A stretch of DNA of 64,000 bases from Terriglobales bacterium (GTDB lineage Bacteria; Acidobacteriota; Terriglobia; Terriglobales; Acidobacteriaceae): contig DATHMF010000034.1 of the NCBI GenBank assembly GCA_035487355.1, positions 45,791 to 109,790 on the forward strand, in the 5' to 3' direction. Below the pieces are notes generated by a model, which did not search any database, was not told the origin of the DNA, and saw only the letters and a list, made by a program, of their open reading frames with translations. This document shows positions 49,145 to 59,657 of the stretch, in pieces. Numbering within the stretch: position 1 is the stretch's first letter; each line of letters opens with the position of its first letter. The translations under genes and the position numbers were made by a program.

Positions 49145-49531
49145 TTATGTTTTCGCTGCCGTCTTCTTCTTGTTGGCCACGGTCCCCTTGCGTGGGCCTT
49201 TGCGGGTACGCGCGTTGGTGTGCGTGCGCTGGCCGCGGACCGGCAGGTTGCGGCGGTGCCGCCCCCCACGATACGAGTTGATTTCCATGAGCCGCTTGAT
49301 ATTCATCGAGATTTCTTTGCGCAGGTCGCCTTCGACCGCGCCCTCGGCTTCAATGGTCTGACGGATGCGGTTGACCTCGTCCTCGTTCAAATCCTGCACC
49401 TTCTTGACGGGCTCAACTTTGGCCGTGGCCAGAATGCGCTCCGACCGCGGGATTCCGATCCCGTAAATGTAAGTCAGCGCGATGCGTACATGTTTGTTGC
49501 GCGGAAGATCCACGCCTGCTATGCGGGCCAT
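49145..49531 (-). CDS. rpsM: 30S ribosomal protein S13
   Basis: 128 residues: [21 protein letters not shown] and the C-terminal [18 protein letters not shown] are canonical. Confidence 0.96.
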   Translation of the reverse strand: MARIAGVDLPRNKHVRIALTYIYGIGIPRSERILATAKVEPVKKVQDLNEDEVNRIRQTIEAEGAVEGDLRKEISMNIKRLMEINSYRGGRHRRNLPVRGQRTHTNARTRKGPRKGTVANKKKTAAKT

Positions 49532-49540
49532 AATTACCTC

Positions 49541-49654
49541 TTATCCTTGCCGTTGTTTGTGCTTTGAGTTCTCGCAGATCACCCGCACCACCCCGCGGCG
49601 GTGGATGATCTTGCACTTATCACAAATCTTTTTGACCGAAGCTCGTACCTTCAT
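49541..49654 (-). CDS. rpmJ: 50S ribosomal protein L36
   Basis: 37 residues, read directly from the sequence: [15 protein letters not shown], then [19 protein letters not shown]. The zinc ligands (C-x2-C, C-x4-H) are complete. It lies between infA and rpsM as usual. Confidence 0.95.
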   Translation of the reverse strand: MKVRASVKKICDKCKIIHRRGVVRVICENSKHKQRQG

Positions 49655-49711
49655 AATTCCGTTTCCAATTCTAAAGCTTTTGATTTTTGCTGTGATCCGA
49701 AGCTCGCAGCT

Positions 49712-49933
49712 TTATTTATAGCGATACACAATCCGTCCCCGGCTCAGGTCGTAGGGCGAAAGCTCCACGGCAACCTTGTCACCCGGAAGGATGCGTATAA
49801 AATTTTTGCGCATGCGTCCGGAAACATGTGCCAACACCTGGTGTTTGTTGGTATCCAGCTCCACCCGGAACATAGCGTTCGGCAGCGGCTCCAGGACCGT
49901 TGCCATCACTTCAATCGCGTCTTCTTTGCTCAA
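49712..49933 (-). CDS. infA: Translation initiation factor IF-1
   Basis: 73 residues, OB fold: [39 protein letters not shown]. Canonical length and place. Confidence 0.95.
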   Translation of the reverse strand: MSKEDAIEVMATVLEPLPNAMFRVELDTNKHQVLAHVSGRMRKNFIRILPGDKVAVELSPYDLSRGRIVYRYK

Positions 49934-49992
49934 TAGTTTCTAGCCTTACTTTTAGATTCTCGACTGTGCCGGAATCTTTAGTTTTTGTGAAT

Positions 49993-50739
49993 CTATGCCG
50001 TCAAAATCAGCGGGCCATTCTTGGTGACCGCCACACTGTGCTCAAAATGGGCGCTATAGCTGCCGTCTTCGGTAACCACCGTCCAGTGATTGGGCAGCGT
50101 TTTTGTGCCCGACTTGCCGATGTTCACCATCGGCTCAATCGCCAGCACCATGCCTTCCAGCAGGGTCTGGCCGTGTCCTTTGCGGCCGTAGTTCGGGACC
50201 TGCGGTTCTTCATGCAGGCGCTTGCCGATTCCGTGCCCCACCAGGTCGCGCACCACGCTGAACCCGTTGGCCTCTACAAACTGCTGCACGGCGGCCCCAA
50301 TGTGCCCGACCGTATTCCCAATGCGCACGGTTTCAATGGCCTGGCGCAGGGACTCGCGGGTTACATCCAACAGTTTCTGCAACTCCGGCTTGATTTCACC
50401 CACGGCGACTGTGATTGCCGAGTCGGTGTAATAGCCATCGAGCACCACGCCGCAATCAACTGAAATCACGTCTCCCGCCTTAAGAATGCAATCTTCCGAC
50501 GGGATGCCGTGCACCACTTCGTTGTTCACCGAAGTGCACAACACGCACGGATAATTCTGGTATCCCTTGAACGCTGACTTTGCGCCCAGTTCCTGGATCT
50601 TTTTTTCCGCGGCGCGTTCCAGGTCCATCGTGCTTGCGCCGGGTGCGACCAAGGTGCTCACATGATCCAGCACCTGCCGCAGGATGTGCCCGCTACGGCC
50701 CATCTTCTCCAACTCCGCAGGTGACTTACAAACGATCAT
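49993..50739 (-). CDS. map: Methionine aminopeptidase, type I
   Basis: 248 residues. Metal ligands are visible: ISVDCGVVLDGYYTDSA (two Asp), GHGIGKRLHEEP (His), AIEPMVN (Glu) and TEDGSYSAHFEH (Glu). It removes the initiator Met. It overlaps the end of adk by 14 nt. Confidence 0.95.
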   Translation of the reverse strand: MIVCKSPAELEKMGRSGHILRQVLDHVSTLVAPGASTMDLERAAEKKIQELGAKSAFKGYQNYPCVLCTSVNNEVVHGIPSEDCILKAGDVISVDCGVVLDGYYTDSAITVAVGEIKPELQKLLDVTRESLRQAIETVRIGNTVGHIGAAVQQFVEANGFSVVRDLVGHGIGKRLHEEPQVPNYGRKGHGQTLLEGMVLAIEPMVNIGKSGTKTLPNHWTVVTEDGSYSAHFEHSVAVTKNGPLILTA

Positions 50740-51469
50740 GCTCGATGGCCCGAAATAACGCGGCCGTCACCTCTTCTACGCTGCGATCCCCGTCAATTTC
50801 ATGCAAACGGCCGCTCTGACGGTAATATGGCACCAGAGAAAGCGTCTGGCTTTCATATTCCTTCAGACGTTTCGAAATGACGTCTTCCGAATCATCTTTG
50901 CGGGTCACGAGCTTGCTCCCGCAAATATCGCATGTATCTGGAACACGCGCAGGTTGGAAGTAAATATTGTAAATCGTTCCGTCGACAGGACATGTACGAC
51001 GCCCAGTCAGGCGCCGCCATAGTTGATTATACTCAACCACAATACTCACTACAACCAACGGCGGCCACGGCTGATCTGATTCGGCAACTCTTCTTGCTAA
51101 AAAATCATCCAGCCACTTCGCCTGGGCCACGGTGCGCGGAAATCCATCGAGAATACAGCCGCGAACACAATCTTTTTCCGCCAGGCGCGCTGCCACCATG
51201 CTGCAAACCAATTCGTCGGGCACCAGCTCGCCCCGGTCCATTATGGCAGCAGCTTGCTTGCCCAACTCGGTGCCGCGCGCACGATTTTCCCGCAGCAGGT
51301 CACCGGTAGAAATCTGTGGGATGCCGTAGCGCGCCACCAGCGCTTTGGCTTGTGTGCCCTTGCCCGCCCCCGGAGGCCCCAACAGGATCACCGGACCAAT
51401 ATTGCGGGTCTTCAAATCCAGAACGTCCGTCGCTTTTGCATCGCCTTGAGTCTCTGCGGCCATTACCAC
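50726..51469 (-). CDS. adk: Adenylate kinase
   Basis: 247 residues. P-loop GPPGAGKGTQAKAL (about 32-45) after an unusual 27-residue extension. The LID has a Cys-x2-Asp...Cys-x2-Cys set (CPVD, CDIC), consistent with a zinc-binding lid with Asp as one ligand. It overlaps secY by 7 nt. Confidence 0.95.
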   Translation of the reverse strand: MVMAAETQGDAKATDVLDLKTRNIGPVILLGPPGAGKGTQAKALVARYGIPQISTGDLLRENRARGTELGKQAAAIMDRGELVPDELVCSMVAARLAEKDCVRGCILDGFPRTVAQAKWLDDFLARRVAESDQPWPPLVVVSIVVEYNQLWRRLTGRRTCPVDGTIYNIYFQPARVPDTCDICGSKLVTRKDDSEDVISKRLKEYESQTLSLVPYYRQSGRLHEIDGDRSVEEVTAALFRAIEHDRL

Positions 51470-52857
51470 AGCTTGCGCCCCTTGATGCGCGTGCGCGAAA
51501 AGCCTTCGTAATGGCGCATGATCAACTGCGACTCGATCTGGTTCACCGTATCCATGGCCACACCCACCACGATCAGCAGCGACGTGCCTCCGAAGTAAAA
51601 GTTCACGTTCAATCCGTTGAGAACAAACGAAGGCCAGCGTTCAAAGAAGCTACCTATAAACGGTAAGTGCTGCAGGTGGATACCGCTGATCATCCACGTC
51701 GGAATCATCGAGATCACGATCAGGTACAGGGCGCCCACCAGGGTGATGCGCGTCAGGATATCGTTGATGTAATCGGCGGTGCGCTTGCCTGGCCGGATTC
51801 CCGGTATGAAGCCGCCGTATTTGCGCATATTGTCGGCAACATCTGTGGGGTTAAAGACGATGGAAACGTAAAAATACGCGAAGAAAACAATACCCAGCGA
51901 ATAGAGCAGCACGTAGACCGGCTCGCTCGGGTGCAGGGCATCCAATACGGGCTTGAAATATCGGCTGTTTTGCAGATACTGCCCGAAGACCATCGCCGGG
52001 AAAGTCAGAATCGAGGAGGCAAAGATCACAGGCATAACTCCGCCAGCGTTCACGCGTAAGGGCAGATGCTGATACTGGCCGCCAACCACTTTGCGTCCCA
52101 CGACCCGCCGTGCGTATTGCACCGTGATGCGCCGTTCACTGCGTTCCACATAAACAATGAAGGCAACCACCGCAACCATGAGAATAACCAGTCCGGCCAC
52201 CGCAAGCGGAGTAAAGCTGCCACCCCACGCTCCGGTCTTGATTTTGTCCCACAACTCAGCAATGCCGCGTGGCAAGCCGGCCACGATGCCGGCAAAAATC
52301 AGCAGAGACATGCCGTTACCCACGCCGCGCTCGGTAATCTGCTCGCCCAACCACATGATGAACACCGAGCCCGCGGTCAAGGTCAGCATGGCCATAAGCA
52401 GGAAGCCCGTACCGGGATTGATCACCAGTTGCACATCACCGGTGCTTCTGCGCATCAGTTCCCAGGCAATTCCCAGCGACTGCAGCGCCGAGAGCACAAC
52501 CGTGAGATAACGCGTCCACTGTGTGATTTTTTTGCGGCCCAGCTCGCCTTCCTTCTGCAGCTTGGCCAAGGGCTCATACACCACCGTCAGCAACTGAAGA
52601 ATGATGGAAGCGGTAATGTAGGGCATGATGCCCAGGGCAAAAATCGTCAAGCGGCGCATGTTGCCGCCGCTGAACAGGTCTACGAAGCCCAGCAATCCGC
52701 CGCGGCTCTGTTCAAAGATCTGCTGTAGAGCGTCAGCATTGATGCCAGGCGTGGGGATATGCCCGCCCAACCGATAAACTGCCAGCATGGCCAGTGTGAA
52801 CAGCACACGCTTGCGCAGGTCAGGGACGCGGAAGATATTGGCCAGCTTCTCGAACAT
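51463..52857 (-). CDS. secY: Preprotein translocase subunit SecY
   Basis: 464 residues, ten helices: VPDLRKRVLFTLAMLAVYRLGGHIPTPG near the N-terminus and GGVMPVIFASSIL with the C-terminal cytosolic loop. The start directly abuts the rplO stop. Confidence 0.96.
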   Translation of the reverse strand: MFEKLANIFRVPDLRKRVLFTLAMLAVYRLGGHIPTPGINADALQQIFEQSRGGLLGFVDLFSGGNMRRLTIFALGIMPYITASIILQLLTVVYEPLAKLQKEGELGRKKITQWTRYLTVVLSALQSLGIAWELMRRSTGDVQLVINPGTGFLLMAMLTLTAGSVFIMWLGEQITERGVGNGMSLLIFAGIVAGLPRGIAELWDKIKTGAWGGSFTPLAVAGLVILMVAVVAFIVYVERSERRITVQYARRVVGRKVVGGQYQHLPLRVNAGGVMPVIFASSILTFPAMVFGQYLQNSRYFKPVLDALHPSEPVYVLLYSLGIVFFAYFYVSIVFNPTDVADNMRKYGGFIPGIRPGKRTADYINDILTRITLVGALYLIVISMIPTWMISGIHLQHLPFIGSFFERWPSFVLNGLNVNFYFGGTSLLIVVGVAMDTVNQIESQLIMRHYEGFSRTRIKGRKLW

Positions 52858-53295
52858 TTACTGCAAAACCTCAACTTTGCCGCCGGCTTTGGTGATCTTT
52901 TCCTGCGCCGACTTGGAAAACTTGTGGGCATGCACGGTGATGGCGCCTTTTAATTCGCCATCCCCCAGGATTTTGATGCGGTCGTTCTTTCCCGCGAGGC
53001 GCGCCTTGTGCAGCACTTCGGGGGTAATGGTCTTCTCGCCCAACTCCACCAGACGGTCCAGATTCACCACCGCGAATTCCTTGCGGAAGATATTGGTGAA
53101 GCCGCGTTTGGGCAGGCGGCGATGCAAAGGCATCTGTCCACCTTCAAAGCCCCGGATCATGCGCGAGCCCGAGCGTGAACGTTGTCCTTTATGGCCGCGC
53201 GTGGAGGTCTTGCCCATACCGCTGCCCATACCCCGGCCAACGCGCTTGCGATTTGCAGTGGCCCCCTTGGGAGGCCGTAATGTCGAAAGGTTCAT
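52858..53295 (-). CDS. rplO: 50S ribosomal protein L15
   Basis: 145 residues: [24 protein letters not shown] and [19 protein letters not shown] are canonical. Confidence 0.95.
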   Translation of the reverse strand: MNLSTLRPPKGATANRKRVGRGMGSGMGKTSTRGHKGQRSRSGSRMIRGFEGGQMPLHRRLPKRGFTNIFRKEFAVVNLDRLVELGEKTITPEVLHKARLAGKNDRIKILGDGELKGAITVHAHKFSKSAQEKITKAGGKVEVLQ

Positions 53296-53315
53296 AATGC
53301 AATCTCTATTCTATT

Positions 53316-53343
53316 GTAGAGAGGCAGCCTGCTGCTTCTCTAC
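53316..53343. repeat. GTAGAGAGGCAGC palindrome, copy 4
   Basis: GTAGAGAGGCAGC and GCTGCTTCTCTAC arms (one G-U pair) in the rpmD-rplO spacer. A diverged relative of the AGAGACGTAGC palindrome family. Confidence 0.6.
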
Positions 53344-53356
53344 ACAACAAAATCTT

Positions 53357-53572
53357 TTAGGCAACAATCTTGACCAGATGGGGCACCTTCTGCACCATGC
53401 CGCGGATCGAGGGTGAATCCTCGCGCTCCACGACCTGGTTGAGCTTGGTAAAGCCCAGGCCCTTGATCACCTTCTTATGCTTCACCGGCGTAGCGATGGC
53501 CGAGCGGAACCACTGAATCTTGATCTTGCCCGCGGTTTGTTTTGATGCCGGTTTCGTCTTGGCAGCCGTCAT
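53357..53572 (-). CDS. rpmD: 50S ribosomal protein L30
   Basis: 71 residues with a Lys/Ala N-terminal extension before KIKIQWFRSAIA; RGMVQKVPHLVKIV is canonical. Confidence 0.93.
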   Translation of the reverse strand: MTAAKTKPASKQTAGKIKIQWFRSAIATPVKHKKVIKGLGFTKLNQVVEREDSPSIRGMVQKVPHLVKIVA

Positions 53573-53575
53573 GGT

Positions 53576-54091
53576 TTAGAGCTCCTCTACCGTCTTGCCC
53601 CGCAATGCAGCAACTTCTTTCCTGTCGCGCAACTGCAGCAGCGCGTCAAAGGTCGCTTTGATCACGTTGTGTGGGTTCGCCGTGCCAATGGATTTGGTCA
53701 GCACATTCTGTACTCCGACCGCAGTCATCACAGCGCGTACGGCTTTACCCGCGATGACGCCGGTCCCTTCCGGGGCCGGCTTGAGCAGCACCATGCCGGA
53801 GCCAAAGCGCCCCAGAACGGTATGCGGAATACTGGTTTGCGTCAGGTTCACTCTCACCAGGTTTTTCTTGGCGGCTTCCATGCCTTTGCGGATGGCCTGG
53901 GGCACTTCCTTCGCCTTGCCCGAGCCGTAACCCACGGTGGCGGCAGAGGGATCGCCCACCACCACCAGCGCGGCAAATGACATGTTCTTGCCGCCCTTGA
54001 CCACCTTGGTCACGCGGTTGATGGCCACCACTTCGTCTTTCAGTTGCAGTGAACCTGCGTCAATCTTTGCTTTCTTCGTTATAACTGGCAT
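53576..54091 (-). CDS. rpsE: 30S ribosomal protein S5
   Basis: 171 residues: [28 protein letters not shown] and [20 protein letters not shown] are canonical. Confidence 0.96.
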   Translation of the reverse strand: MPVITKKAKIDAGSLQLKDEVVAINRVTKVVKGGKNMSFAALVVVGDPSAATVGYGSGKAKEVPQAIRKGMEAAKKNLVRVNLTQTSIPHTVLGRFGSGMVLLKPAPEGTGVIAGKAVRAVMTAVGVQNVLTKSIGTANPHNVIKATFDALLQLRDRKEVAALRGKTVEEL

Positions 54092-54105
54092 AGAAACTCA
54101 ATTCC

Positions 54106-54468
54106 TTAAAATTGCAAACCGGCTTCGCGGGCGGCATCCGCCAGGGCCTTGATCCTGCCATGATAGATGTAGCCTCCGCGGTCGAAGACCACCTTGCTCA
54201 CACCCTTGGCCTTGGCGCGTTCGGCAATGTTCTTGCCGACTTCTTTTGCGGAAGCCACGTTGCCCGCGGCCTTCTTTACGCCTTTACCCTCTTTGGTACT
54301 GGCGCTGACAATGGTCTTACCGGCCATGTCATCAATCAATTGCACATAAATGTGGTTCAGTGAGCGGTACACGTTCAGCCGTGGACGCTCTGAAGTACCC
54401 AACATTTTTGCGCGGATGCGCTTGTGCACCCGGCGCCGTGTCTGGTCTTTTGAAATCAGTGGAATCAT
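54106..54468 (-). CDS. rplR: 50S ribosomal protein L18
   Basis: 120 residues: [26 protein letters not shown] and [24 protein letters not shown] are canonical. Confidence 0.95.
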   Translation of the reverse strand: MIPLISKDQTRRRVHKRIRAKMLGTSERPRLNVYRSLNHIYVQLIDDMAGKTIVSASTKEGKGVKKAAGNVASAKEVGKNIAERAKAKGVSKVVFDRGGYIYHGRIKALADAAREAGLQF

Positions 54469-54471
54469 AGT

Positions 54472-54506
54472 AGTTCTCAGTTGTCGGTTCTCAGTTCTCA
54501 GTTATA
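54472..54506. repeat. Heptad repeat between rplR and rplF
   Basis: AGTTCTC, AGTTGTC, GGTTCTC, AGTTCTC, AGTTATA. A second run of ATCGTAA-type words lies at about 54590-54640, partly inside the end of rplF. Confidence 0.7.
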
Positions 54507-54629
54507 CGACACCACTTATCAGTCATTACAACTTGCATCACCAGGAACCAACTTAAATCTTGCTGCGAAAATGCAGCCACTGCCTCTCTAAATCGAAAAT
54601 CGTAATTCGTAAATCGAAATTCCTGCTTC

Positions 54630-55169
54630 TTACTTCGCGCCCGTCTTGCCAACCTTCTTCTTCAGCTTCTCGCCTACATAGCGCACGCCCTTGTTCTTAT
54701 ACGGATCGGGCGGACGCAGCGAGCGCATGTCGGAGGCCACCTGGCCCACCTTCTGGCGGTCAATGCCGCTGACGGTCAAACGGGTCTGCTTGGCGTCAAC
54801 CGCGCACTCCACCCCGGTAGGCAAGGGAACTTCAATGGGATGCGAATAACCCAGGGTAAACACCACGGTATTCTTGCCCTTCAGCTCGGCGCGGTAGCCA
54901 ATGCCAACGATCTCCAGCTCTTTCGACCAGCCTTTGGTCACGCCTTCCACGGCGTTGTTCACCAGCGCGCGCACCAGACCATGCACTGCGCCCTTGGAGT
55001 CGTCTTCGCGGACAACATGGATGTGGCCGTCTTTCTGCTCCAGCTTCACTCCCGCCGGCACGTGATTATCCACCTTGCCCTTGGGGCCCTGTACGGTGAC
55101 AACATTGCCTTGCACCTGTACTTTGACTCCCTGCGGAAGTGTTATCGGTTTTTTGCCAATTCGCGACAT
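54630..55169 (-). CDS. rplF: 50S ribosomal protein L6
   Basis: 179 residues from [19 protein letters not shown]; the C-terminal [16 protein letters not shown] is canonical. The longer open frame upstream crosses repeat DNA and is rejected. Confidence 0.96.
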   Translation of the reverse strand: MSRIGKKPITLPQGVKVQVQGNVVTVQGPKGKVDNHVPAGVKLEQKDGHIHVVREDDSKGAVHGLVRALVNNAVEGVTKGWSKELEIVGIGYRAELKGKNTVVFTLGYSHPIEVPLPTGVECAVDAKQTRLTVSGIDRQKVGQVASDMRSLRPPDPYKNKGVRYVGEKLKKKVGKTGAK

Positions 55170-55235
55170 TTCAAAATTCCTTCTTGTTCTAAACGCCCCA
55201 TCTTCATTGGCGCTGTGTTCGATCAATGCCGTTTC

Positions 55236-55282
55236 TAGTTTCTGTTTCCAACTTGAAACTAGAAACCCGAAACTTGAAACTG
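55236..55282. repeat. Heptad repeat between rplF and rpsH
   Basis: AGTTTCT/GTTTCCA words followed by GAAACTA, GAAACCC, GAAACTT, GAAACTG: complementary halves that can fold. Confidence 0.65.
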
Positions 55283-55284
55283 CT

Positions 55285-55683
55285 CTACCAGACTTCGCAC
55301 AACAGCTCGCCGCCCACACCCTGTTTGCGCGCCTGGCGCCCAGTCATGACACCCTTGGGCGTGGTGAGGATGTTGATACCCAATCCTCCCAGCACGCGTG
55401 GGATCTCGTTGCGGCCGACATACACGCGGCATCCCGGCCTGGAGATGCGGTTCAGGTTCGTGATCGCGCTCTCGTTGTTGTTGCCGTACTTCAGGTACAC
55501 GCGCAGAATCTTGTGTCCATCTTCTTCCACTGCTTTGAAGCTGGCGATGTAGCCTTCTTCTTTAAGAATGCGGGCCAGCTCCAGCTTCAGCTTGGAGGCG
55601 GGAACATCCAATTTGGGGTGACGGGCGTGGATCGCGTTGCGAACGCGCGCCAGAAAATCTGCCACCGGATCGGTTAATGCCAT
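55285..55683 (-). CDS. rpsH: 30S ribosomal protein S8
   Basis: 132 residues: [20 protein letters not shown] and [22 protein letters not shown] are canonical. Confidence 0.96.
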   Translation of the reverse strand: MALTDPVADFLARVRNAIHARHPKLDVPASKLKLELARILKEEGYIASFKAVEEDGHKILRVYLKYGNNNESAITNLNRISRPGCRVYVGRNEIPRVLGGLGINILTTPKGVMTGRQARKQGVGGELLCEVW

Positions 55684-55754
55684 TTGTATTACTCTCCTCG
55701 TCTCGCGCGTTAGCTCCGGATCACCGGAGAACCAGCCGCGAGAAAAACCCTATT

Positions 55755-55830
55755 GCATAATTTCGCAATTGTGTAACTGCGTAATTGTCTTGCGCTTCAA
55801 TTACCCGATTACTCAATTCTTTAATCACCA
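55755..55830. repeat. Octanucleotide repeat between rpsZ and rpsH
   Basis: AATTTCGC, AATTGTGT, AACTGCGT, AATTGTCT: an 8-nt period like that at 48576, followed by a complementary CAATTAC/CTCAATTC part. Confidence 0.6.
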
Positions 55831-56010
55831 AGAGGACTTGCAAACCCCAGGTATCTCGCCCTTCAGCGCCAGGCTGCGGAAGCATAGCCGGCAGATACCG
55901 AACTTGCGCAGGTAAGCGCGCGGCCTTCCGCAAATGCTGCAGCGGTTGTGCTGGCGGGACTTGAACTTGGGTTTTCTCTGGTCCTTAACTCGTTTTGCTG
56001 TCGTTGCCAT
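55825..56010 (-). CDS. rpsZ: 30S ribosomal protein S14, zinc type
   Basis: 61 residues with CSIC and CRLC zinc pairs (12 between), GIPGV-like C-terminus [11 protein letters not shown]. The short zinc form. Confidence 0.94.
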   Translation of the reverse strand: MATTAKRVKDQRKPKFKSRQHNRCSICGRPRAYLRKFGICRLCFRSLALKGEIPGVCKSSW

Positions 56011-56084
56011 ATTTTCCTATTGAGCCATTGCTCCATTGAGTCATCGGGTCATTGTTGTTGCGATGACTCAATGACAAAATTGTC

Positions 56085-56642
56085 TTACTGCCTAAACGGC
56101 ATGCCCATGTGCTTCAGCAGGGCGCGCGCCTGGTTATCATCGGCGGCGGTGGTCACAATAGTGACGTTCATGCCCTTCATCTTGTCCACCTTAGCGTAGT
56201 CAATCTCCGGAAAGATCAACTGGTCGCGCAGGCCCAGCGTGAAGTTGCCGCGTCCGTCAAAGCTCTTGCTGCTGACGCCGCGAAAGTCGCGCACGCGCGG
56301 CAGGGCAACATTCACCAGCCGGTCGAAAAACTCGTACATGCGGTCTCCGCGCAGGGTCACCATGGCGCCGATAGGCATACCCTCGCGCACCTTGAAGGCG
56401 GCGATGGATTTCTTAGCGCGGGTGATCACCGGCTTCTGGCCGGCGATCTGGCCCAGTTCGTTCACCGCCGGGTCCAGCACCTTGGCATTCTGCGTGGCCT
56501 CGCCCAGCCCCATGTTGACCACGATCTTGTGCAACCGTGGCACAGCCATCGGGTTCTTCAGCTCAAATTCTTTCATCAGCGCGGGCGCTACTTCCTTCTG
56601 GAATTTTTCTTTCAAGCGCGCGTTTGTCTTTTTCTCTGCCAT
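56085..56642 (-). CDS. rplE: 50S ribosomal protein L5
   Basis: 185 residues: [44 protein letters not shown] (parts shown) are canonical. The spacer before rpsZ has a GAGTCAT/ATGACTC fold. Confidence 0.95.
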   Translation of the reverse strand: MAEKKTNARLKEKFQKEVAPALMKEFELKNPMAVPRLHKIVVNMGLGEATQNAKVLDPAVNELGQIAGQKPVITRAKKSIAAFKVREGMPIGAMVTLRGDRMYEFFDRLVNVALPRVRDFRGVSSKSFDGRGNFTLGLRDQLIFPEIDYAKVDKMKGMNVTIVTTAADDNQARALLKHMGMPFRQ

Positions 56643-56705
56643 AAATTTCCCGTATTCCCTTCACGGTCTCGGAGTGGTTACCGTTACGTGATTTTTTACT
56701 TGAAA

Positions 56706-57035
56706 CTATTTGTCCAATGTCGTTCCGCAGCGCTTGCACACGCGGTACTTGTGGTCGCCTTTTTTCTCGTGGCCCACGCGCACCGGCCCACACGAAGGGC
56801 AGACCAGCATGACATTGGAGACATGGATCTTGCTTTCCTGCTCGGCAATGCCGCCCTTGATATTGCGCTGCGGGTTGGGGCGCACATGTTTCTTCACCAT
56901 GCGTACGTGCTCCACCAGCAACTTGCCTTCTTCAGGAAAGACGCGCAGCACGCGCCGCGATTCCTTGTCATCCTTGCCGCGTCCGGCGATGACCTTCACC
57001 ATATCGTTCTTTCGAATATCAATTCGTGTGCTCAT
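56706..57035 (-). CDS. rplX: 50S ribosomal protein L24
   Basis: 109 residues: KNDMVKVIAGRGKDDKESRRVLRV and a C-terminal zinc ribbon (CPSC...CKRC) seen in several phyla. Confidence 0.94.
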   Translation of the reverse strand: MSTRIDIRKNDMVKVIAGRGKDDKESRRVLRVFPEEGKLLVEHVRMVKKHVRPNPQRNIKGGIAEQESKIHVSNVMLVCPSCGPVRVGHEKKGDHKYRVCKRCGTTLDK

Positions 57036-57084
57036 TGTCAGTTCTCTTTACCTGTCGCTTTAGACCTGTTCAACATCCTGCCTC

Positions 57085-57119
57085 GTTACTGAGTACTGAG
57101 TACTGAGTACCGAGTACTG
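57085..57119. repeat. AGTACTG heptad repeat
   Basis: Five units (GTTACTG, AGTACTG, AGTACTG, AGTACCG, AGTACTG) in the rplN-rplX spacer. AGTACT is itself a palindrome, so the run can fold. Confidence 0.75.
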
Positions 57120-57122
57120 TTC

Positions 57123-57494
57123 TCAAAGCACTTCCGGCGCCAGCGACACAATCTTCAAAAATTTCTTGTCACGCAACTCACGGGCCACCGGACCAAACAC
57201 GCGCGTGCCCACGGGCTCTCCCGCATCGTTGATCAGCACCGCGGCATTCTGGTCAAACCGGATATAGGTCCCGTCCCTGCGGCGATGCTCTTTGCGGGTA
57301 CGCACCACAACCGCTTTGACTACCGTTCCTTTTTTGGTCTGCCCATCGGGTGAAGCCTCTTTTACGGCGGCGGTGATCACGTCGCCCAAGTGGGCGCGCA
57401 GGCCAGTTCCGCCTCCTAAGGGCAGAATCATTTGCAGCTTGCGGGCGCCCGAGTTATCGGCCACCTCCAGCATCGATCTCATCATCACAGACAT
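57123..57494 (-). CDS. rplN: 50S ribosomal protein L14
   Basis: 123 residues: [18 protein letters not shown] and [28 protein letters not shown] are canonical. Confidence 0.96.
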   Translation of the reverse strand: MSVMMRSMLEVADNSGARKLQMILPLGGGTGLRAHLGDVITAAVKEASPDGQTKKGTVVKAVVVRTRKEHRRRDGTYIRFDQNAAVLINDAGEPVGTRVFGPVARELRDKKFLKIVSLAPEVL

Positions 57495-57597
57495 AAATTC
57501 AACTCCACGCTTCGCTCGGGGCTTTTGCCGCTCCGAGGTACAGGCTTAAAAGCCCTGAAAATTTCGCAACGTCGCTAAAAGATCGCTGCTTGTAAAA

Positions 57598-57930
57598 CTA
57601 AACCGCGGTTTCGCCTTCTGCTTCGCGCCCCGGCACCAGCGCTGCACGCCGGATCACTTCCGTCAAACGCCAGCGCTTCAGCTTGGAGAGCGGCCGGGTC
57701 TCTTCGATGCGCACGACGTCTCCCAGGCGAGCGGTGTTCTGCTCATCATGCGCGTAAAACTTTTTCGAGCGCGAGATTACGCGGCGGTACATGGGATGCG
57801 CCCTCTGCCGGGTCACCTCCACCACGATGGTCTTGGCCATTTTGGTGGAAACCACATTTCCCACTTTGCTGTTGCGCCGCGACTGGCTCTTTGCCGCGTT
57901 CTGCTGTTGTTCGGACTGATGTTCAGCCAT
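57598..57930 (-). CDS. rpsQ: 30S ribosomal protein S17
   Basis: 110 residues. A polar N-terminal extension (about 20) precedes [33 protein letters not shown] is canonical; a short extra tail follows. Confidence 0.94.
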   Translation of the reverse strand: MAEHQSEQQQNAAKSQSRRNSKVGNVVSTKMAKTIVVEVTRQRAHPMYRRVISRSKKFYAHDEQNTARLGDVVRIEETRPLSKLKRWRLTEVIRRAALVPGREAEGETAV

Positions 57931-57933
57931 GGC

Positions 57934-58293
57934 TTACTTCTTCTCCGATCTCTTCTTGCCCGCGGTTTTTTTGCCCGCAGACTTGGCCTTGCTGTGTGCG
58001 ATCGGCTTTTTCGCCGCCGCGGCTTTCACTGGGGCCTTTTGCGCTTTCTCCGCACCTTCGCCGGCCGGGGCCTTCTGCGCAGCGCTGGGTGGATGGACTT
58101 CGATCCCCAACTCGCGCTGGCGCAAAATGGTTTTAACCCGGGCAATATCCTTGCGCAGGTCGCGCAGCTTCTTCAGGCTCTCGGTCTGCCCCATCTTCAA
58201 CTGAAAGCGCAGGCGGAAGAGCTGGTCGCTTAACTCCTGCTCCTGGTGCCGAAGCTCTTCCGGCGTGTTGTTCCTTAACTTTTCTGCATGCAT
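57934..58293 (-). CDS. rpmC: 50S ribosomal protein L29 with long basic tail
   Basis: 119 residues: the L29 core (EELRHQEQELSDQLFRLRF, LRDLRKDIARVKTILRQRE) ends near residue 65, followed by a Lys/Ala/Pro tail of about 50 residues, nearly doubling the usual length. Confidence 0.93.
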   Translation of the reverse strand: MHAEKLRNNTPEELRHQEQELSDQLFRLRFQLKMGQTESLKKLRDLRKDIARVKTILRQRELGIEVHPPSAAQKAPAGEGAEKAQKAPVKAAAAKKPIAHSKAKSAGKKTAGKKRSEKK

Positions 58294-58404
58294 AAGATTT
58301 TCTTTGTAAAACCCCTGACGACTGCATTTTCAGTTGCCAGTTTTAATTCGCAGTTGCCGTTTCTTTCTCCCACAGGCAAGCGGCAACTGGCTCGCGCCAG
58401 ATGC

Positions 58405-58824
<420 letters not shown>

Positions 58825-58855
58825 ATTGCAAATTCCTCTAACTGGTTCGGACTGT

Positions 58856-58948
58856 CAGCTCTTAAGCTGTTAGCCTTTAGCTCTTGGCTTCTATGCAAAG
58901 CCTTGCTCCCAGTCCTCACTGATTACTGAGTACCGGGTACTGAGTACT
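58856..58948. repeat. Heptad repeats between rplP and rpsC
   Basis: AGCTCTT/AAGCTGT/TAGCCTT/TAGCTCT words (about 58856-58890) and ACTGATT/ACTGAGT/ACCGGGT/ACTGAGT words (about 58917-58948). Confidence 0.65.
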
Positions 58949-59612
58949 AAAACACGCTTTTATCGCCCTGCGGCTCCCGCTTTTTCTGGGGAAGAATTTC
59001 GCCGCGATAAATCCAGCACTTCACGCCGATCACGCCATACGTCGTGCGTGCCTCCGAGAAGCCGTAATCAATGTCAGCGCGCAAGGTATGCAGCGGCAGC
59101 CGGCCCTGCAGGTACCACTCGGAACGGGCGATTTCGTTGCCGTTCAATCTCCCCGAGACCCGCACTTTGATTCCTTTGCAGCCGAAGCGCAGGGCCGAAT
59201 CCACCGACTTGCGCATGGCCCGCCGGAATCCAACGCGCTTTTCCAGTTGCAGCGCAATGGATTCGGAAACCAGTTGCGCATCCAGCTCAGGCTTGTGCAC
59301 TTCCAGGATGTCAATAAAGACATCGCGCGAGGTGCGCTTCTGCAGCTCGCCCTTGAGCTTGTCAATCTCGGCGCCTTTGCGGCCGATGATGATGCCCGGA
59401 CGCGCCGTGCGGATGATGATGCGCAGCTTGTTGCCGGGGCGCTCGATCTCAATCGAGCTCACGCCCGCCGCTTTCAGCTTTTCCTTCAGCTCCGCCTTGA
59501 GCTTGTAATCTTCCAGCAGGAGCTTGTTGTAGTCGCGCTCTACGAACCAGCGCGACTTCCACGGCTTGGTGTAGCCGAGGCGGAACCCATAAGGATGGAC
59601 TTTTTGACCCAT
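58947..59612 (-). CDS. rpsC: 30S ribosomal protein S3
   Basis: 221 residues: [22 protein letters not shown] motif [13 protein letters not shown], and [16 protein letters not shown] are canonical. Confidence 0.96.
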   Translation of the reverse strand: MGQKVHPYGFRLGYTKPWKSRWFVERDYNKLLLEDYKLKAELKEKLKAAGVSSIEIERPGNKLRIIIRTARPGIIIGRKGAEIDKLKGELQKRTSRDVFIDILEVHKPELDAQLVSESIALQLEKRVGFRRAMRKSVDSALRFGCKGIKVRVSGRLNGNEIARSEWYLQGRLPLHTLRADIDYGFSEARTTYGVIGVKCWIYRGEILPQKKREPQGDKSVF

Positions 59613-59657
59613 AATCTGCTTCTCTCCGGAGGCGCATTCGCCGCACCTCCTTCAAAA

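Noticed and set aside
56109..57092. 327-residue open frame antisense to rplE and rplX
   Set aside because: Covers two certain ribosomal genes and their spacer; His/Leu-rich shadow.
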